This document shows positions 1 to 7,777 of a stretch of DNA of 57,405 nt, piece by piece. The notes under the pieces are model-generated. The model ran no database searches, was not told the origin of the DNA, and saw only the letters and a list, made by a program, of their open reading frames with translations. Source of the stretch: JBLNBN01 sp050260015 (GTDB lineage Bacteria; Bacteroidota; Ignavibacteria; Kapaibacteriales; UBA2268); assembly GCA_050260015.1 (NCBI GenBank), contig JBLNBN010000042.1, positions 1-57,405 on the forward strand, given 5' to 3'. Made by a program: the position numbers and the translations under genes. Position 1 is the stretch's first letter. Every line of letters starts with the position of its first letter.

Positions 1-441
1 GCTAAGACAGGAACTGCGGATAGAAGGAGAGAAATGAATATTTACCGCCGCGTCGGAGCTATTATGGCCGTAGCCTGCATGCATGCCTATATAGTCGCAT
101 ATTTTATATTCCAGGTCGCACCCGCCTATAGTGTTTGACCCCTGAAAAAGTCCTATGGAAAAAATATAATCCGGATCGTCTACCCGCTTATTTTCTATCT
201 TTGGAGCTTCAAGAAGTTCGGATTCATTATAGTCATATTCAAAAAATTCGATATCGCTCTTGTTTATGGCGCTTCGCGTCGGATTGCCGCCTTCTCTCAA
301 CACTATTACGTTAACCGAAGCGCTGTCGACGCCGTCGATCTTGCCATAAATGCGTTCGCCGCTTTTTTTCTGAACAATATCGCGCGCGTTAGCAAGAGAT
401 GCGCTAAATATGAATAACAATATATAAGGTATAATTTTCAT
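1..441 (-). CDS. Partial secreted protein, first member of a tandem outer-membrane family
   Basis: The reading frame opens with ATG at 441 and runs off the window edge, so only the first 147 codons are visible. Residues 1-19 form a signal peptide ending in SLANA. The mature part has the same plan as the next two genes on this strand: a basic segment (KKSGERIYGKI), an acidic/aromatic patch (SDIEFFEYDYNE), then a segment with SIGLFQG and SDAAVNIHF that aligns with TLGFLQAGG and ADAALNIHL in the neighbour. It lacks the GDT..W..PWG motif its two paralogues carry just after the signal peptide. The function is unknown; an outer-membrane location is inferred from the Gly/aromatic alternation. The start lies 12 bases beyond the end of the next gene, so the genes are probably cotranscribed. 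Confidence 0.75.
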   Translation of the reverse strand, partial: MKIIPYILLFIFSASLANARDIVQKKSGERIYGKIDGVDSASVNVIVLREGGNPTRSAINKSDIEFFEYDYNESELLEAPKIENKRVDDPDYIFSIGLFQGSNTIGGCDLEYKICDYIGMHAGYGHNSSDAAVNIHFSPSIRSSCLS

Positions 442-452
442 AATTGTTTCCT

Positions 453-1184
453 TTACAATCGGAACCACTTGCCGATCGATATTATAAGCATTTGAACGGT
501 TTTAGGCTTGATATATACTCCGTCTATATTTCTACCCTCGGCATGAAGCATAACGCCGGCCTGAAAAGCGAACCCGTTGTCAAACCGATGGCCGTAGGCT
601 ACCCCCCAGCCATAAGTAAATACTAATTGATCCCTGGCCTGGATACTTATGTATGGGCTGTTAATCGACTTTTCCAGGTGAATGTTCAATGCGGCGTCCG
701 CTCCAAATAGTCCTAAACCAATTTGCGCGCCGACGTGATCGAATAACTTTTGTTCCACGTCAAATCCTACAAAACCTCCCGCCTGTAAAAAGCCCAGGGT
801 TCCAATCGTGGTAGGTTCTCCGAAAATTTGAGAGTCAATAATATTCCTTATTCTTTTATCCTGGGATTCGTAATCATAATTATATACGAAGTATTCAATA
901 TCGTTCTTGGCAATGCTTACTGTATCTGTAAGGACGTCTTTTTTACTTACTAATACCTTAAGGTTGCTATCGTACTCATTTAAGATTTTACCGACAATTA
1001 TTTCCTTATTTTTCTTTTTAATAAGGTCGCTTTCAAGCTTTAAAGTATGCATTAATTTCTTCTTTTTCGCATCGCCCCATGGGTCGTTCCAAGCGTCCGC
1101 TTTAGCGGTGTCGCCTGTTTCCGCAGCCGAGTAAAGAGGCGCGTAAAGGAAGAAAAAGGAGATAATAACTTTTAGATATTTCAT
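453..1184 (-). CDS. Secreted outer-membrane-like protein, tandem family member 2
   Basis: This is a 243-residue protein of no family I recognise. A signal peptide (about residues 1-20, cleaved near LYSAAE) is followed by the motif GDTAKADAWNDPWG. A Lys-rich segment comes next, then an acidic patch (NDIEYFVYNYDYES). The C-terminal 120 residues are rich in Gly and aromatics (TLGFLQAGGFVGFDVE, GLGLFGADAALNIHL) and end in a hydrophobic/aromatic strand, WFRL, which suggests a small beta-barrel. It is clearly paralogous to the genes on either side. The 98-base gap to the next upstream gene holds no obvious terminator. The secreted location is well supported; the barrel is inference. Confidence 0.8.
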   Translation of the reverse strand: MKYLKVIISFFFLYAPLYSAAETGDTAKADAWNDPWGDAKKKKLMHTLKLESDLIKKKNKEIIVGKILNEYDSNLKVLVSKKDVLTDTVSIAKNDIEYFVYNYDYESQDKRIRNIIDSQIFGEPTTIGTLGFLQAGGFVGFDVEQKLFDHVGAQIGLGLFGADAALNIHLEKSINSPYISIQARDQLVFTYGWGVAYGHRFDNGFAFQAGVMLHAEGRNIDGVYIKPKTVQMLIISIGKWFRL

Positions 1185-1282
1185 TCAGGAATCCTAAGTT
1201 AAGATAATTTATTTGTAAAATGCTCCCTAAACAAAAACAATATTGATTTGCTTAGCGATCGAAAAAGAATAATCTGGTAGCG

Positions 1283-2005
1283 CTACCAAAGCGTAAAATA
1301 TCCTCCAAAGGAAATTATTATTCTTTGAAATGCGTTAGGCTTGCTTGAACCAGGTCCGGCCAACGACATGGTCCCGCCCTCGCAATAAAGGTTGTACCCT
1401 ATTTGACATGTAGACCCATCAAGCCGATATGTGAAAACGGGACCCGCGCCGACTGAGTTAATTAAGAAAAGGAATTGTCCCCTGGCCTCGAGACCTATGC
1501 TGGAGCTATTGAGGGATTTACCAAAATGATAATTAAGAGAGACGTCCGCTCCCACCAAGCCTAAACCGACTTGAAGTCCTAAATGATCGGCAAGCGCAAT
1601 CTCCATATCAGCGCCGAATAAACCGCCGGCCTGTAAAAAGCCTATAGTCATGATAGCGTTGGGCGCTTTTTCCTCCGCGTTAAGCGTTAAGGATGCGACG
1701 GATGTGTCAACCTGAAAATAGTCATATTCATAGAAATATACGTCGGCCTTCGGGATCGAAAATGAATTATCGCCGCCCCCGATTTTTTTGACGTTTACGT
1801 AGAGGTTTAAGCTGTCATCCTTTTCAATAGTGCAGCGGATGCGTTCTTGACTTTTCTTTTGGACCAAGTCCCTCATGTACTTTTTGCCGGCTTGTTCTCC
1901 CCAGGGATGTTCCCATCGGTCGGGCGATGTCGTATCCCCTTCGGCGGCGGCATATAACGGAATAGCGAAACTGAGGAGAGTAATTATTATATAAGTCTTT
2001 TTCAT
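1283..2005 (-). CDS. Secreted outer-membrane-like protein, tandem family member 3
   Basis: This 240-residue paralogue of the previous two genes has a signal peptide (MKKTY..LYAA), the mature N-terminal motif AEGDTTSPDRWEHPWG, a Lys/Gln-rich linker, an acidic patch (ADVYFYEYDYF) and a C-terminal domain with TIGFLQAGGLFGADME and GLGLVGADVSLNYHF. It ends in GGYFTLW, the terminal aromatic expected of a barrel protein. The function is unknown. It lies 20 bases downstream of the fourth gene in the row, consistent with an operon read from about 2670 toward position 1. Confidence 0.8.
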   Translation of the reverse strand: MKKTYIIITLLSFAIPLYAAAEGDTTSPDRWEHPWGEQAGKKYMRDLVQKKSQERIRCTIEKDDSLNLYVNVKKIGGGDNSFSIPKADVYFYEYDYFQVDTSVASLTLNAEEKAPNAIMTIGFLQAGGLFGADMEIALADHLGLQVGLGLVGADVSLNYHFGKSLNSSSIGLEARGQFLFLINSVGAGPVFTYRLDGSTCQIGYNLYCEGGTMSLAGPGSSKPNAFQRIIISFGGYFTLW

Positions 2006-2025
2006 ATTTACTCGTAGTTTATAAT

Positions 2026-2670
2026 TTATATTCTTATTCTATAATTCGCACCAAGCGTCAGCATATCGGGATAATAGCACTCGAGCGGCTCGGCTATAGG
2101 AGCGGTGGTAAATACTCTACGTTCAAGAGAGATATCAAAATTCTCGTCGAGCCGATAATACATGCTTACTCCCATGTCGGTAATGCCCGCTTCGGAAGTT
2201 GTTATTATACCAAAATGGAAAGCGACGCGGAAATTGGAATTGTACTTCATTAGGTAGGTCTTAAAAACTACTGACTCTCCATAGGAATAATAACTGTCGC
2301 CGGATTTCTTAAAGGAGTTTGGAGCGCTATTTTTTATTTTGTCAAGGCAGTCGTCCGCGACCTTGCTTTTGGAGTACCACCTAAAACCTTGGACCTGCAG
2401 TGAAAAATAATTATTTCGCGTTATTGGGATCTCTATTCCCAAGGTATATACCGATCCGGAGTTAAAGTACTTATCCCAGGCATCCGAAGGCCGCCCTATT
2501 ATAAAGCTGGAACCTAAGCCGCCGCTCACTATTATTCCGTAATCTTTCACTTCCGGGCTTGATGAAGAAGAAGAATCCTCCCAGGGGTCGGACTTAGTCG
2601 TGTCGCCTTCGGCGGCGAGGAGAGGCATGGCAAGGAATAGATAAGCAAGAAAAAAGATAAACCGTTCCAT
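2026..2670 (-). CDS. Secreted putative beta-barrel protein sharing the family's N-terminal motif
   Basis: This 214-residue protein has a signal peptide (MERFIFFLAYLFLAMPLLA) followed by AEGDTTKSDPWEDSS, nearly the same mature start as the two preceding family members. The rest is not visibly related to them. After a Ser run it shows alternating hydrophobic and polar strands (DYGIIVSGGLGSSFIIG, YTLGIEIPITRNNYFSLQV, MLTLGANYRIRI), typical of a small outer-membrane barrel. It is probably the first gene of the row, with a 200-base AT-rich upstream region facing the divergent SGNH hydrolase. A shared leader module on a different body suggests recombination or a common export/processing signal. Function unknown. 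Confidence 0.75.
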   Translation of the reverse strand: MERFIFFLAYLFLAMPLLAAEGDTTKSDPWEDSSSSSSPEVKDYGIIVSGGLGSSFIIGRPSDAWDKYFNSGSVYTLGIEIPITRNNYFSLQVQGFRWYSKSKVADDCLDKIKNSAPNSFKKSGDSYYSYGESVVFKTYLMKYNSNFRVAFHFGIITTSEAGITDMGVSMYYRLDENFDISLERRVFTTAPIAEPLECYYPDMLTLGANYRIRI

Positions 2671-2871
2671 AGATACATTAACTCCTGTCTCTATTTACGT
2701 TAGGCTTGATTTCATATATAACTTAACAAAAATAAAATTAAATTCCCAAAAAATAATTTAAATTCAAGTAATTTTTTTACTTTTCAAGCGCGCCTCCATT
2801 ATTTTCCAATATACTCTCTGGGCAATTCCGGCAAGGAAAAGCCGTCTAAATTAATCATTGATTAGTCTTGC

Positions 2872-3624
2872 ATGAACATGAATAAATTTCTTCTTGTTTC
2901 GAACCTACTTCTCCTCGTCGCGGTGGTCTTCCTTGCGGCGCGCTACCATGCCGCGCGCGATCTCTACGCCGCGCTCGCGGGCGGGAAAAAGCCCCCCGCC
3001 CAGGCAAAGCCTGTCGAGCCCGATTGCCGCTACGCGCTAAAGGCGTTCGATTTCCACTTTAAAAAGGAAACGGATAATCCTAATATCGTCATGTTCGGGA
3101 ACTCGCTGATACGGCGCGGGGACTGGCCGAAGCTGCTGGGGCGCGGGGACGTGATAAACCGAGGAATAGGCGGGGACGTTATGCGCTGCCTGGCCGCACG
3201 CGCCGTTTACTTAATGAACATAAAAGCGAAAGCGTGGATAATTGAAGGAGGAATAAACGATCTGCCTGCGCGAAAGCCGGCGGAAATATTCGATTATTAT
3301 AAGCAAATTGTGGAATTCGCGCGTAGGCTCGGCGCCAGGCCAATTCTAAGCCTTGTTTTGCGCGTCTCGCCGAAGGCCGAGCATTACTTCCCCTTCCGAC
3401 GGGATTACGTCCGGATAAATAAACTCGTCGACGAGCTAAACGCCGCGCTCCGCCGATACGCTGACGAGGAGGGCGTCGACATTATCGATCCGAACATGAA
3501 ATTGACAGGGACTGGCGGCTTGCTTCGCGACGAATGCACTACGGACGGAGTCCACCTGACCGCAAAGGGATACGAGCTTTGGGCTGGGCAAATCAAGGCT
3601 GCGCTCGACTCGCTCAGGATTTAG
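2872..3624 (+). CDS. SGNH/GDSL-family hydrolase, membrane-anchored
   Basis: The 250-residue protein starts with a single hydrophobic helix (residues 6-23), so it is probably anchored in the inner membrane or exported. All four SGNH blocks are visible: GNS with the nucleophile Ser78 (residue 77 is Asn in place of the usual Asp of GDSL), the Gly of NRGIGGD (about 98-101), Asn129 in GGIND, and D225-x-x-H228 in DGVHLT. The family comprises lipases, esterases, acyl- and deacetylases that use this Ser-His-Asp chemistry; the substrate cannot be told. ATG codons at 2872 and 2878 are both possible. It stands alone on this strand and ends exactly where the opposite-strand phosphatase-like gene ends. 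Confidence 0.85.
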   Translation: MNMNKFLLVSNLLLLVAVVFLAARYHAARDLYAALAGGKKPPAQAKPVEPDCRYALKAFDFHFKKETDNPNIVMFGNSLIRRGDWPKLLGRGDVINRGIGGDVMRCLAARAVYLMNIKAKAWIIEGGINDLPARKPAEIFDYYKQIVEFARRLGARPILSLVLRVSPKAEHYFPFRRDYVRINKLVDELNAALRRYADEEGVDIIDPNMKLTGTGGLLRDECTTDGVHLTAKGYELWAGQIKAALDSLRI

Positions 3625-4359
3625 TTATTTAGATTTGGAGCTCATGCAGGGGCATATCTCTTTCCGCGTCTCGTCGGATATATTTATATCCTCGAAAGGC
3701 TTAAACGTTTTCACGAGTTTCTTCACGTTCTCGTAGCCTTTATTGACCCCGTCGGTGTTTTCGATCCAGTAATCGTAGGCCTGCGCGTTAGTTATCCTGC
3801 AGAATTGCATCAGGATAGCGGCCGAGACGTAGCCGGACTGGTGCCAGCCGTTCCAGCAGTGGAGGTAGAGCGGCCCCTTGGCGGGGTTGTTAATAGTTTC
3901 CGCGACTTTCTGCATTATCTTGCGCATGCTCGCGCGGTCGCTGCCGGAGAGCTGCGAGTAGCGAAGCGTGTCCCCGCCCCCGATAATTTCCTTTTTCGCC
4001 GTATTGAAGTTTGTGGAGTAAAGATAGACAGCCTCGGAAAAGCCCTGCTTTGCGAGGTTTTCCAGCCCATCCTCGGGCAGCGGGTTGTGGTTATTTCGCT
4101 TGTCGGTCTTATGGAAAAAGTTGTTCGCGCCGCCGCGGTAGGCAACGCCGAAGAGGACGGTGCGCAAATTCCGCGTGCCGTAGAGCGAATCGAAGCCGTT
4201 CCCGTGGTTGTCGGTTATCTTCTCGTCGGCGCAGGTCTTGCCGTATTTCTCCTTGTAATAAATGAACTTATCCGGTTGCGCGGAGCTGGCGGCGAAGCTC
4301 GAAGCGATAGAAAATGAGAGGAACAGAACGGCGATTTTATAAGCGGAATTTATAGCCAT
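3625..4359 (-). CDS. Secreted dual-specificity/tyrosine phosphatase-like protein lacking the HCX5R arginine
   Basis: The start is placed at the ATG at 4359, preceded by AGGT, because it opens a good signal peptide (residues 1-24, SSFAAS). An upstream in-frame ATG at 4440 would bury it behind 27 extra residues. The 244-residue protein has the fold cues of a Siw14/DSP-like phosphatase: YRGGAN near residue 74, EDGLENLAKQGFSEAVYLYS near 96-115, and the P-loop at 167-177, HCWNGWHQSGY. The family signature is H-C-x5-R. Here Cys168 is present but the Arg position is Gln174. Arg normally binds the phosphate, so this may be a pseudo-enzyme, a different anion hydrolase or a binding protein. C-terminal CPC adds two cysteines. 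It converges on the SGNH hydrolase with no spacer. Confidence 0.75.
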   Translation of the reverse strand: MAINSAYKIAVLFLSFSIASSFAASSAQPDKFIYYKEKYGKTCADEKITDNHGNGFDSLYGTRNLRTVLFGVAYRGGANNFFHKTDKRNNHNPLPEDGLENLAKQGFSEAVYLYSTNFNTAKKEIIGGGDTLRYSQLSGSDRASMRKIMQKVAETINNPAKGPLYLHCWNGWHQSGYVSAAILMQFCRITNAQAYDYWIENTDGVNKGYENVKKLVKTFKPFEDINISDETRKEICPCMSSKSK

Positions 4360-4901
4360 AATAATACCTGGATTGCACAACTTAACCATGAAAGAAGAAG
4401 TAACGAAATGCAATATGGGAAATTTCTTTGGGATGAGCAAAAGGGAAGACTAAATGTAGCCGGACGCTGAGCCCTTTAGCCGGTCGCTGAGCCTGTCGAA
4501 GCGGCCGGCGTGTTAATTTGCCGTACCCTTCGACGGGGCTCAGGGTACGGCGGCGCCGCGAGGGGGAGAGGGGGCAGTAGGAGCGCTTCTATAGACATTC
4601 GAATCCTTCGGATTCGTTTAGGGCGGAGAGATACGGATTTAAATGCGTTAGCGCCAGCGGAACTTTTTCGCACAAGTCCTTTAGATTCCTCTTCACTTCG
4701 TTCATCGGAATGACAGACTCTTCAATTTCATGCGTTTAACGCGTTTATTTTTATTTTTTTGTTTCTGCTAATCAGTTTAATCATATAAATCAGCTTAATC
4801 CAGGTTCAGACAATTGGCTTCCCGATCGGGGTCGGGAATGACCGAGCCATAAATTCCCGATCGCTTACGCATAATTCCCAAACAGCGCGCCCGGCAAATT
4901 A
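4360..4901. repeat. Gene-free stretch of short inverted repeats
   Basis: No credible gene is seen. The stretch holds several small hairpins: CCGTACCCT/AGGGTACGG at 4521-4550, CGAATCC/GGATTCG with a three-base loop at 4600-4616, and degraded fragments ending in GGAATGAC or GGGAATGAC near 4706 and 4838. The last resemble the short intergenic repeats scattered through many environmental bacterial genomes. It separates the response regulator from the phosphatase-like gene on the same strand. Confidence 0.6.
4461..4556. repeat. REP-like palindromic element, copy 1
   Basis: GCTGAGCCTGTCGAAGC (4486-4502) is followed 23 bases later by CCCTTCGACGGGGCTCAGGG (4526-4545), nearly its reverse complement. 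The outer arms CCGTACCCT and AGGGTACGG pair perfectly. A second copy with the same two arms lies at 11707-11782, downstream of the histidine kinase. Confidence 0.75.
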
Positions 4902-5531
4902 TCACAGTATCTTGTTTTTTATGGCGTATTGAGTTAAATCAGCATTATTCCTAAGTTGCAGCTTTTTCAGGAGATTAGTTCTATGGTTGCTTACCGTGGC
5001 CTTGCTCAGGAAGAGCTTTGAAGATATATCGGTTAGCGAATCGCCGTTGGCTATGTGGCATAGCACTTGAAATTCTCTTGGAGTTAGCTTGTCCCCTTCA
5101 AACTTCCTCTGCCTCGAGAACATACTTTGAGCGAGATTTTCCGCAAGCGACGGAGTGATATACAGCCGGCCCTGGAGAATTGCGCGGATAGCCCTGATTA
5201 TTTCCTCCGGCCTGGCCTCTTTATTCAAGTAACCCGATATGCCCAGATTGAATAGCCGCTTGGCGTAAAGTTCCTCGGGGTTCATCGTAATTATTAATAT
5301 TGGGGGGACGCTTCGCATATTCTTTAATTGAGATAGGATATCAAAAACGTCTCTTCCGGGCATTCCTATATCAAGAATAATCAGATCGAATGTCCCCTTG
5401 ACGATCTTTTCGAGGAAGTCGTCCCCGTCTTCCGCTTCCTCGGCGACGACGAGATCCGGCTCGTCCTCGATTATCATCTTTAAGCCTTTGCGGACGATTG
5501 CATGGTCGTCGGCAACAATGATCCGGTACAT
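4902..5531 (-). CDS. NarL/LuxR-family response regulator
   Basis: This 209-residue two-domain regulator has a receiver domain at residues 1-120, with the acidic pair D8-D9, phospho-acceptor Asp54 (LIILDIGMP), Thr82 and Lys104. A LuxR-type helix-turn-helix follows at about 143-205 (KLTPREFQVLCHIANGDSLT, then KATVSNHRTNLLKKL). Such proteins bind DNA as dimers after phosphorylation by a sensor kinase. No kinase is adjacent; the TPR histidine kinase at 9.5 kb is the only one in the window and is a possible but unproven partner. The gene is monocistronic, with about 135 bases between it and the upstream lipoprotein gene. Confidence 0.93.
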   Translation of the reverse strand: MYRIIVADDHAIVRKGLKMIIEDEPDLVVAEEAEDGDDFLEKIVKGTFDLIILDIGMPGRDVFDILSQLKNMRSVPPILIITMNPEELYAKRLFNLGISGYLNKEARPEEIIRAIRAILQGRLYITPSLAENLAQSMFSRQRKFEGDKLTPREFQVLCHIANGDSLTDISSKLFLSKATVSNHRTNLLKKLQLRNNADLTQYAIKNKIL

Positions 5532-5666
5532 GATCCCTCCATCGATATACTTTTTTTCTTAGCGTTAATATTATATCTGGATTCGCTAAAATACTAAAAT
5601 TAGGAATACTTTAGGCGCCCGGGGCCCCGAAGCTGTATCGGAGCCCCAAGCCAAATCAGCATAGAA

Positions 5667-6449
5667 TTAGTAACCAAGCAGTATCGGGTAATCGGAAACC
5701 TGTATTTGATTAATAGTTCCGTCGGACTCTCTTCGCGCGGCCAGCTCGGCGTCGATCGCTCCCCTTCTCCTTATCAGGATCATAGACCAATCGTGCGGCG
5801 GGATCATAACATGATAGCAGAACCGAACTTCGTATTCTTCCGTTATGTACGTATAGTGCTCGACAATCAGTATCTCGGGATACGTGTGAAAAAGTTTATC
5901 CGGTACGCCGAAGATTGATTGATATTTATTATTCCGCGAGATTAACCAGTTTTTAAACTCGTTCCTTTTAAGCAAAGGCGTTTCAACCGGGCTATTCTCC
6001 CAATTATAGAGTTCGACTTCAAGCGGCAGGGTTCGGACCTTGCCCGCGTGCTCGGCTCGTACGGCGACGGTATATTTCTTTATCGCCGCGTTCGCATTTG
6101 GCCGGATAATTATATCCGCGACGCGGGACGCATTGTCCAGCGTAGTTTTCGACAAAGAAGCGTTCAGCGCCGGGTCGGCTTCTATACGCAATTTAACGCT
6201 TCCTGAAAAACCGGAACCCGTAGTGATATAGACGATAAAGATACCTCCGCCCTCGGGATAGCTCCTTATATAGCTGTACTTAGCATATAATTCGTAGGTG
6301 TCCTTGTCCTTATCTTTATCCTTATTGTCCGGATCGATGGGATTGTCGTCCCGGCGGCAACCCATAAATACCAGGGAAAGCGCTGAAACCAGGAATATTA
6401 AGTTGATGATATTCCTTTTGTTCGGATTATTTCTTATCGCGTTTTGCAT
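5667..6449 (-). CDS. Putative lipoprotein of unknown function
   Basis: The 260-residue protein begins with a hydrophobic helix and a lipobox ending at Cys31 (LVFMGC). A strongly charged linker follows (DPDNKDKDKDKD), which would act as a tether. Residues about 52-145 look like an all-beta Ig-like domain (GGGIFIVYITTGSGFSGSVK, TLPLEVELYNW). The C-terminal third (NEFKNWLISRNNKYQSIFG onward) resembles nothing I recognise. It sits 39 bases downstream of the T9SS Asp-box gene and may be cotranscribed with it. Confidence 0.75.
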   Translation of the reverse strand: MQNAIRNNPNKRNIINLIFLVSALSLVFMGCRRDDNPIDPDNKDKDKDKDTYELYAKYSYIRSYPEGGGIFIVYITTGSGFSGSVKLRIEADPALNASLSKTTLDNASRVADIIIRPNANAAIKKYTVAVRAEHAGKVRTLPLEVELYNWENSPVETPLLKRNEFKNWLISRNNKYQSIFGVPDKLFHTYPEILIVEHYTYITEEYEVRFCYHVMIPPHDWSMILIRRRGAIDAELAARRESDGTINQIQVSDYPILLGY

Positions 6450-6488
6450 CGTATGTCTCCTTTAATTTATTATAGATCGGTCTATCAA

Positions 6489-7730
6489 CTACTTGCCCGG
6501 GATAATCACAGGCTTTACGTATGCTCTTTCCTGGGTTTGAACTTTCAGCAAATAAAACCCCGGAGAAACAGTTGATATCCCCGCTTCAATTGTAAATTCT
6601 GAAATTTGCCTGTATGCTAGGGCGCTTATTTTAGAGCCATGTATGTCATATAATTCTATGCTAATTGGCCGAGCGGAGCCAACAGGGAGCTCCACCCGGA
6701 TATCCCCGTAAGCCGGATTGGGGGCTATCGCTATCTCGCCCGACGGATAGCCGCCACGGTCGCCGGCGCTGGAGCTGCCGCGTCTCCGGTATAGATTATT
6801 CGAGCCGGAAGCGTACATGTATCCGTCGTTAGAGAAAATTATTTCGGAGATATATTCATTTTCAGGTATTCCCTGGTTAAAATCCGTCCATGTTATTCCA
6901 TTATCTACGCTTTTGAGTATGCCGGCGCTCCATCCGATCGCATAGAGAGATTTCTGGAAAGGATCGTATGTTATTTGCGTTATATCCAGGTATGCGGGGT
7001 AGGTAGCGAGCCTTTGCCAGTCGGATCCGTTGGGCGAGCGGAAGACTCCAGTATTTTGATCGTTGTAAAAGGTATTTGCGATTATTACCGAGTCCCCTTC
7101 TACTACGCAAGAGATGTGCAACGTATCCTCTATGCCGTTAGCCTTTTCCCATGTCATCCCCTTATCCGTCGAGAACATAAGCCCCCGATCGGCAGAAGCG
7201 ATCAATAAATCGTCGCTAACTGCTTTTACCATGAACGACCACGACGAATCAAATGGCGGCGTTCTATTAATCCAATTTACTCCGCTATTTGAGCTGAAAA
7301 GTAATTTAGGGTGCGCGTCTTTAATAAAAGTTGCCAGGTATAGGTTATCCTCTTCGTCAATTTCAATAATCTCGGCCATACGGGTCTCTTTAATCAAATC
7401 CCAGTACTGCCCCTTATCCGTCGAGCGGAACAGTCCCTCGGCCCCGCCGGCGTAGAGCGCGCCCTTGCTGTCCTCCGCGAAATACATTACGAGATGCGCC
7501 AGGGCGCTTTCGCTCTCGGCCGGTATCCAATTCTCGCCCCCGTCCGAGGACCAATTAATGCCCTGCCCCGTCCCCATGAGCAGTATCCCGTCATCGGTTG
7601 AGTAAAGCGAATAGGCTACGCTGCCTTCAGGAGAGTTGATTCTTTCCCAGGCGTCCGCGGCAAATGATTTGGTTCCGCAAAGGATAGCGAGGGCGAACAC
7701 CGCGTAGAAATATGTAATTAGTTTTTTCAT
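6489..7730 (-). CDS. Asp-box (BNR) beta-propeller protein with T9SS sorting domain
   Basis: The 413-residue secreted protein has a signal peptide (residues 1-24, KSFAA) and at least five Asp-box motifs of the S-x-D-x-G-x-x-W type (SSDGGENW, STDKGQYW, SSNSGVNW, STDKGMTW, SVDNGITW). These form the turns of a sialidase/VPS10-like propeller. The last ~80 residues are a type A T9SS sorting domain: IAPNPAYGDIRVEL, ELYDIHGSKI, SPGFYLLKV. By family knowledge it would pass the outer membrane through T9SS and be anchored or released there. No sialidase catalytic residues are recognisable, so binding or adhesion is likelier than catalysis. Confidence 0.85.
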   Translation of the reverse strand: MKKLITYFYAVFALAILCGTKSFAADAWERINSPEGSVAYSLYSTDDGILLMGTGQGINWSSDGGENWIPAESESALAHLVMYFAEDSKGALYAGGAEGLFRSTDKGQYWDLIKETRMAEIIEIDEEDNLYLATFIKDAHPKLLFSSNSGVNWINRTPPFDSSWSFMVKAVSDDLLIASADRGLMFSTDKGMTWEKANGIEDTLHISCVVEGDSVIIANTFYNDQNTGVFRSPNGSDWQRLATYPAYLDITQITYDPFQKSLYAIGWSAGILKSVDNGITWTDFNQGIPENEYISEIIFSNDGYMYASGSNNLYRRRGSSSAGDRGGYPSGEIAIAPNPAYGDIRVELPVGSARPISIELYDIHGSKISALAYRQISEFTIEAGISTVSPGFYLLKVQTQERAYVKPVIIPGK

Positions 7731-7777
7731 TGAATTATCCGTTTATTTATTTTTAAAAGAGAAATTAACTTTATGAC

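Noticed and set aside
3805..4317. 170-codon plus-strand frame opposite the phosphatase-like gene
   Set aside because: Composition is that of an antisense frame; the minus-strand reading has a signal peptide and motifs.
4476..4713. Short frames overlapping the REP-like element on both strands
   Set aside because: They are Arg/Ala-rich translations of palindromic repeat DNA, with no start signal.
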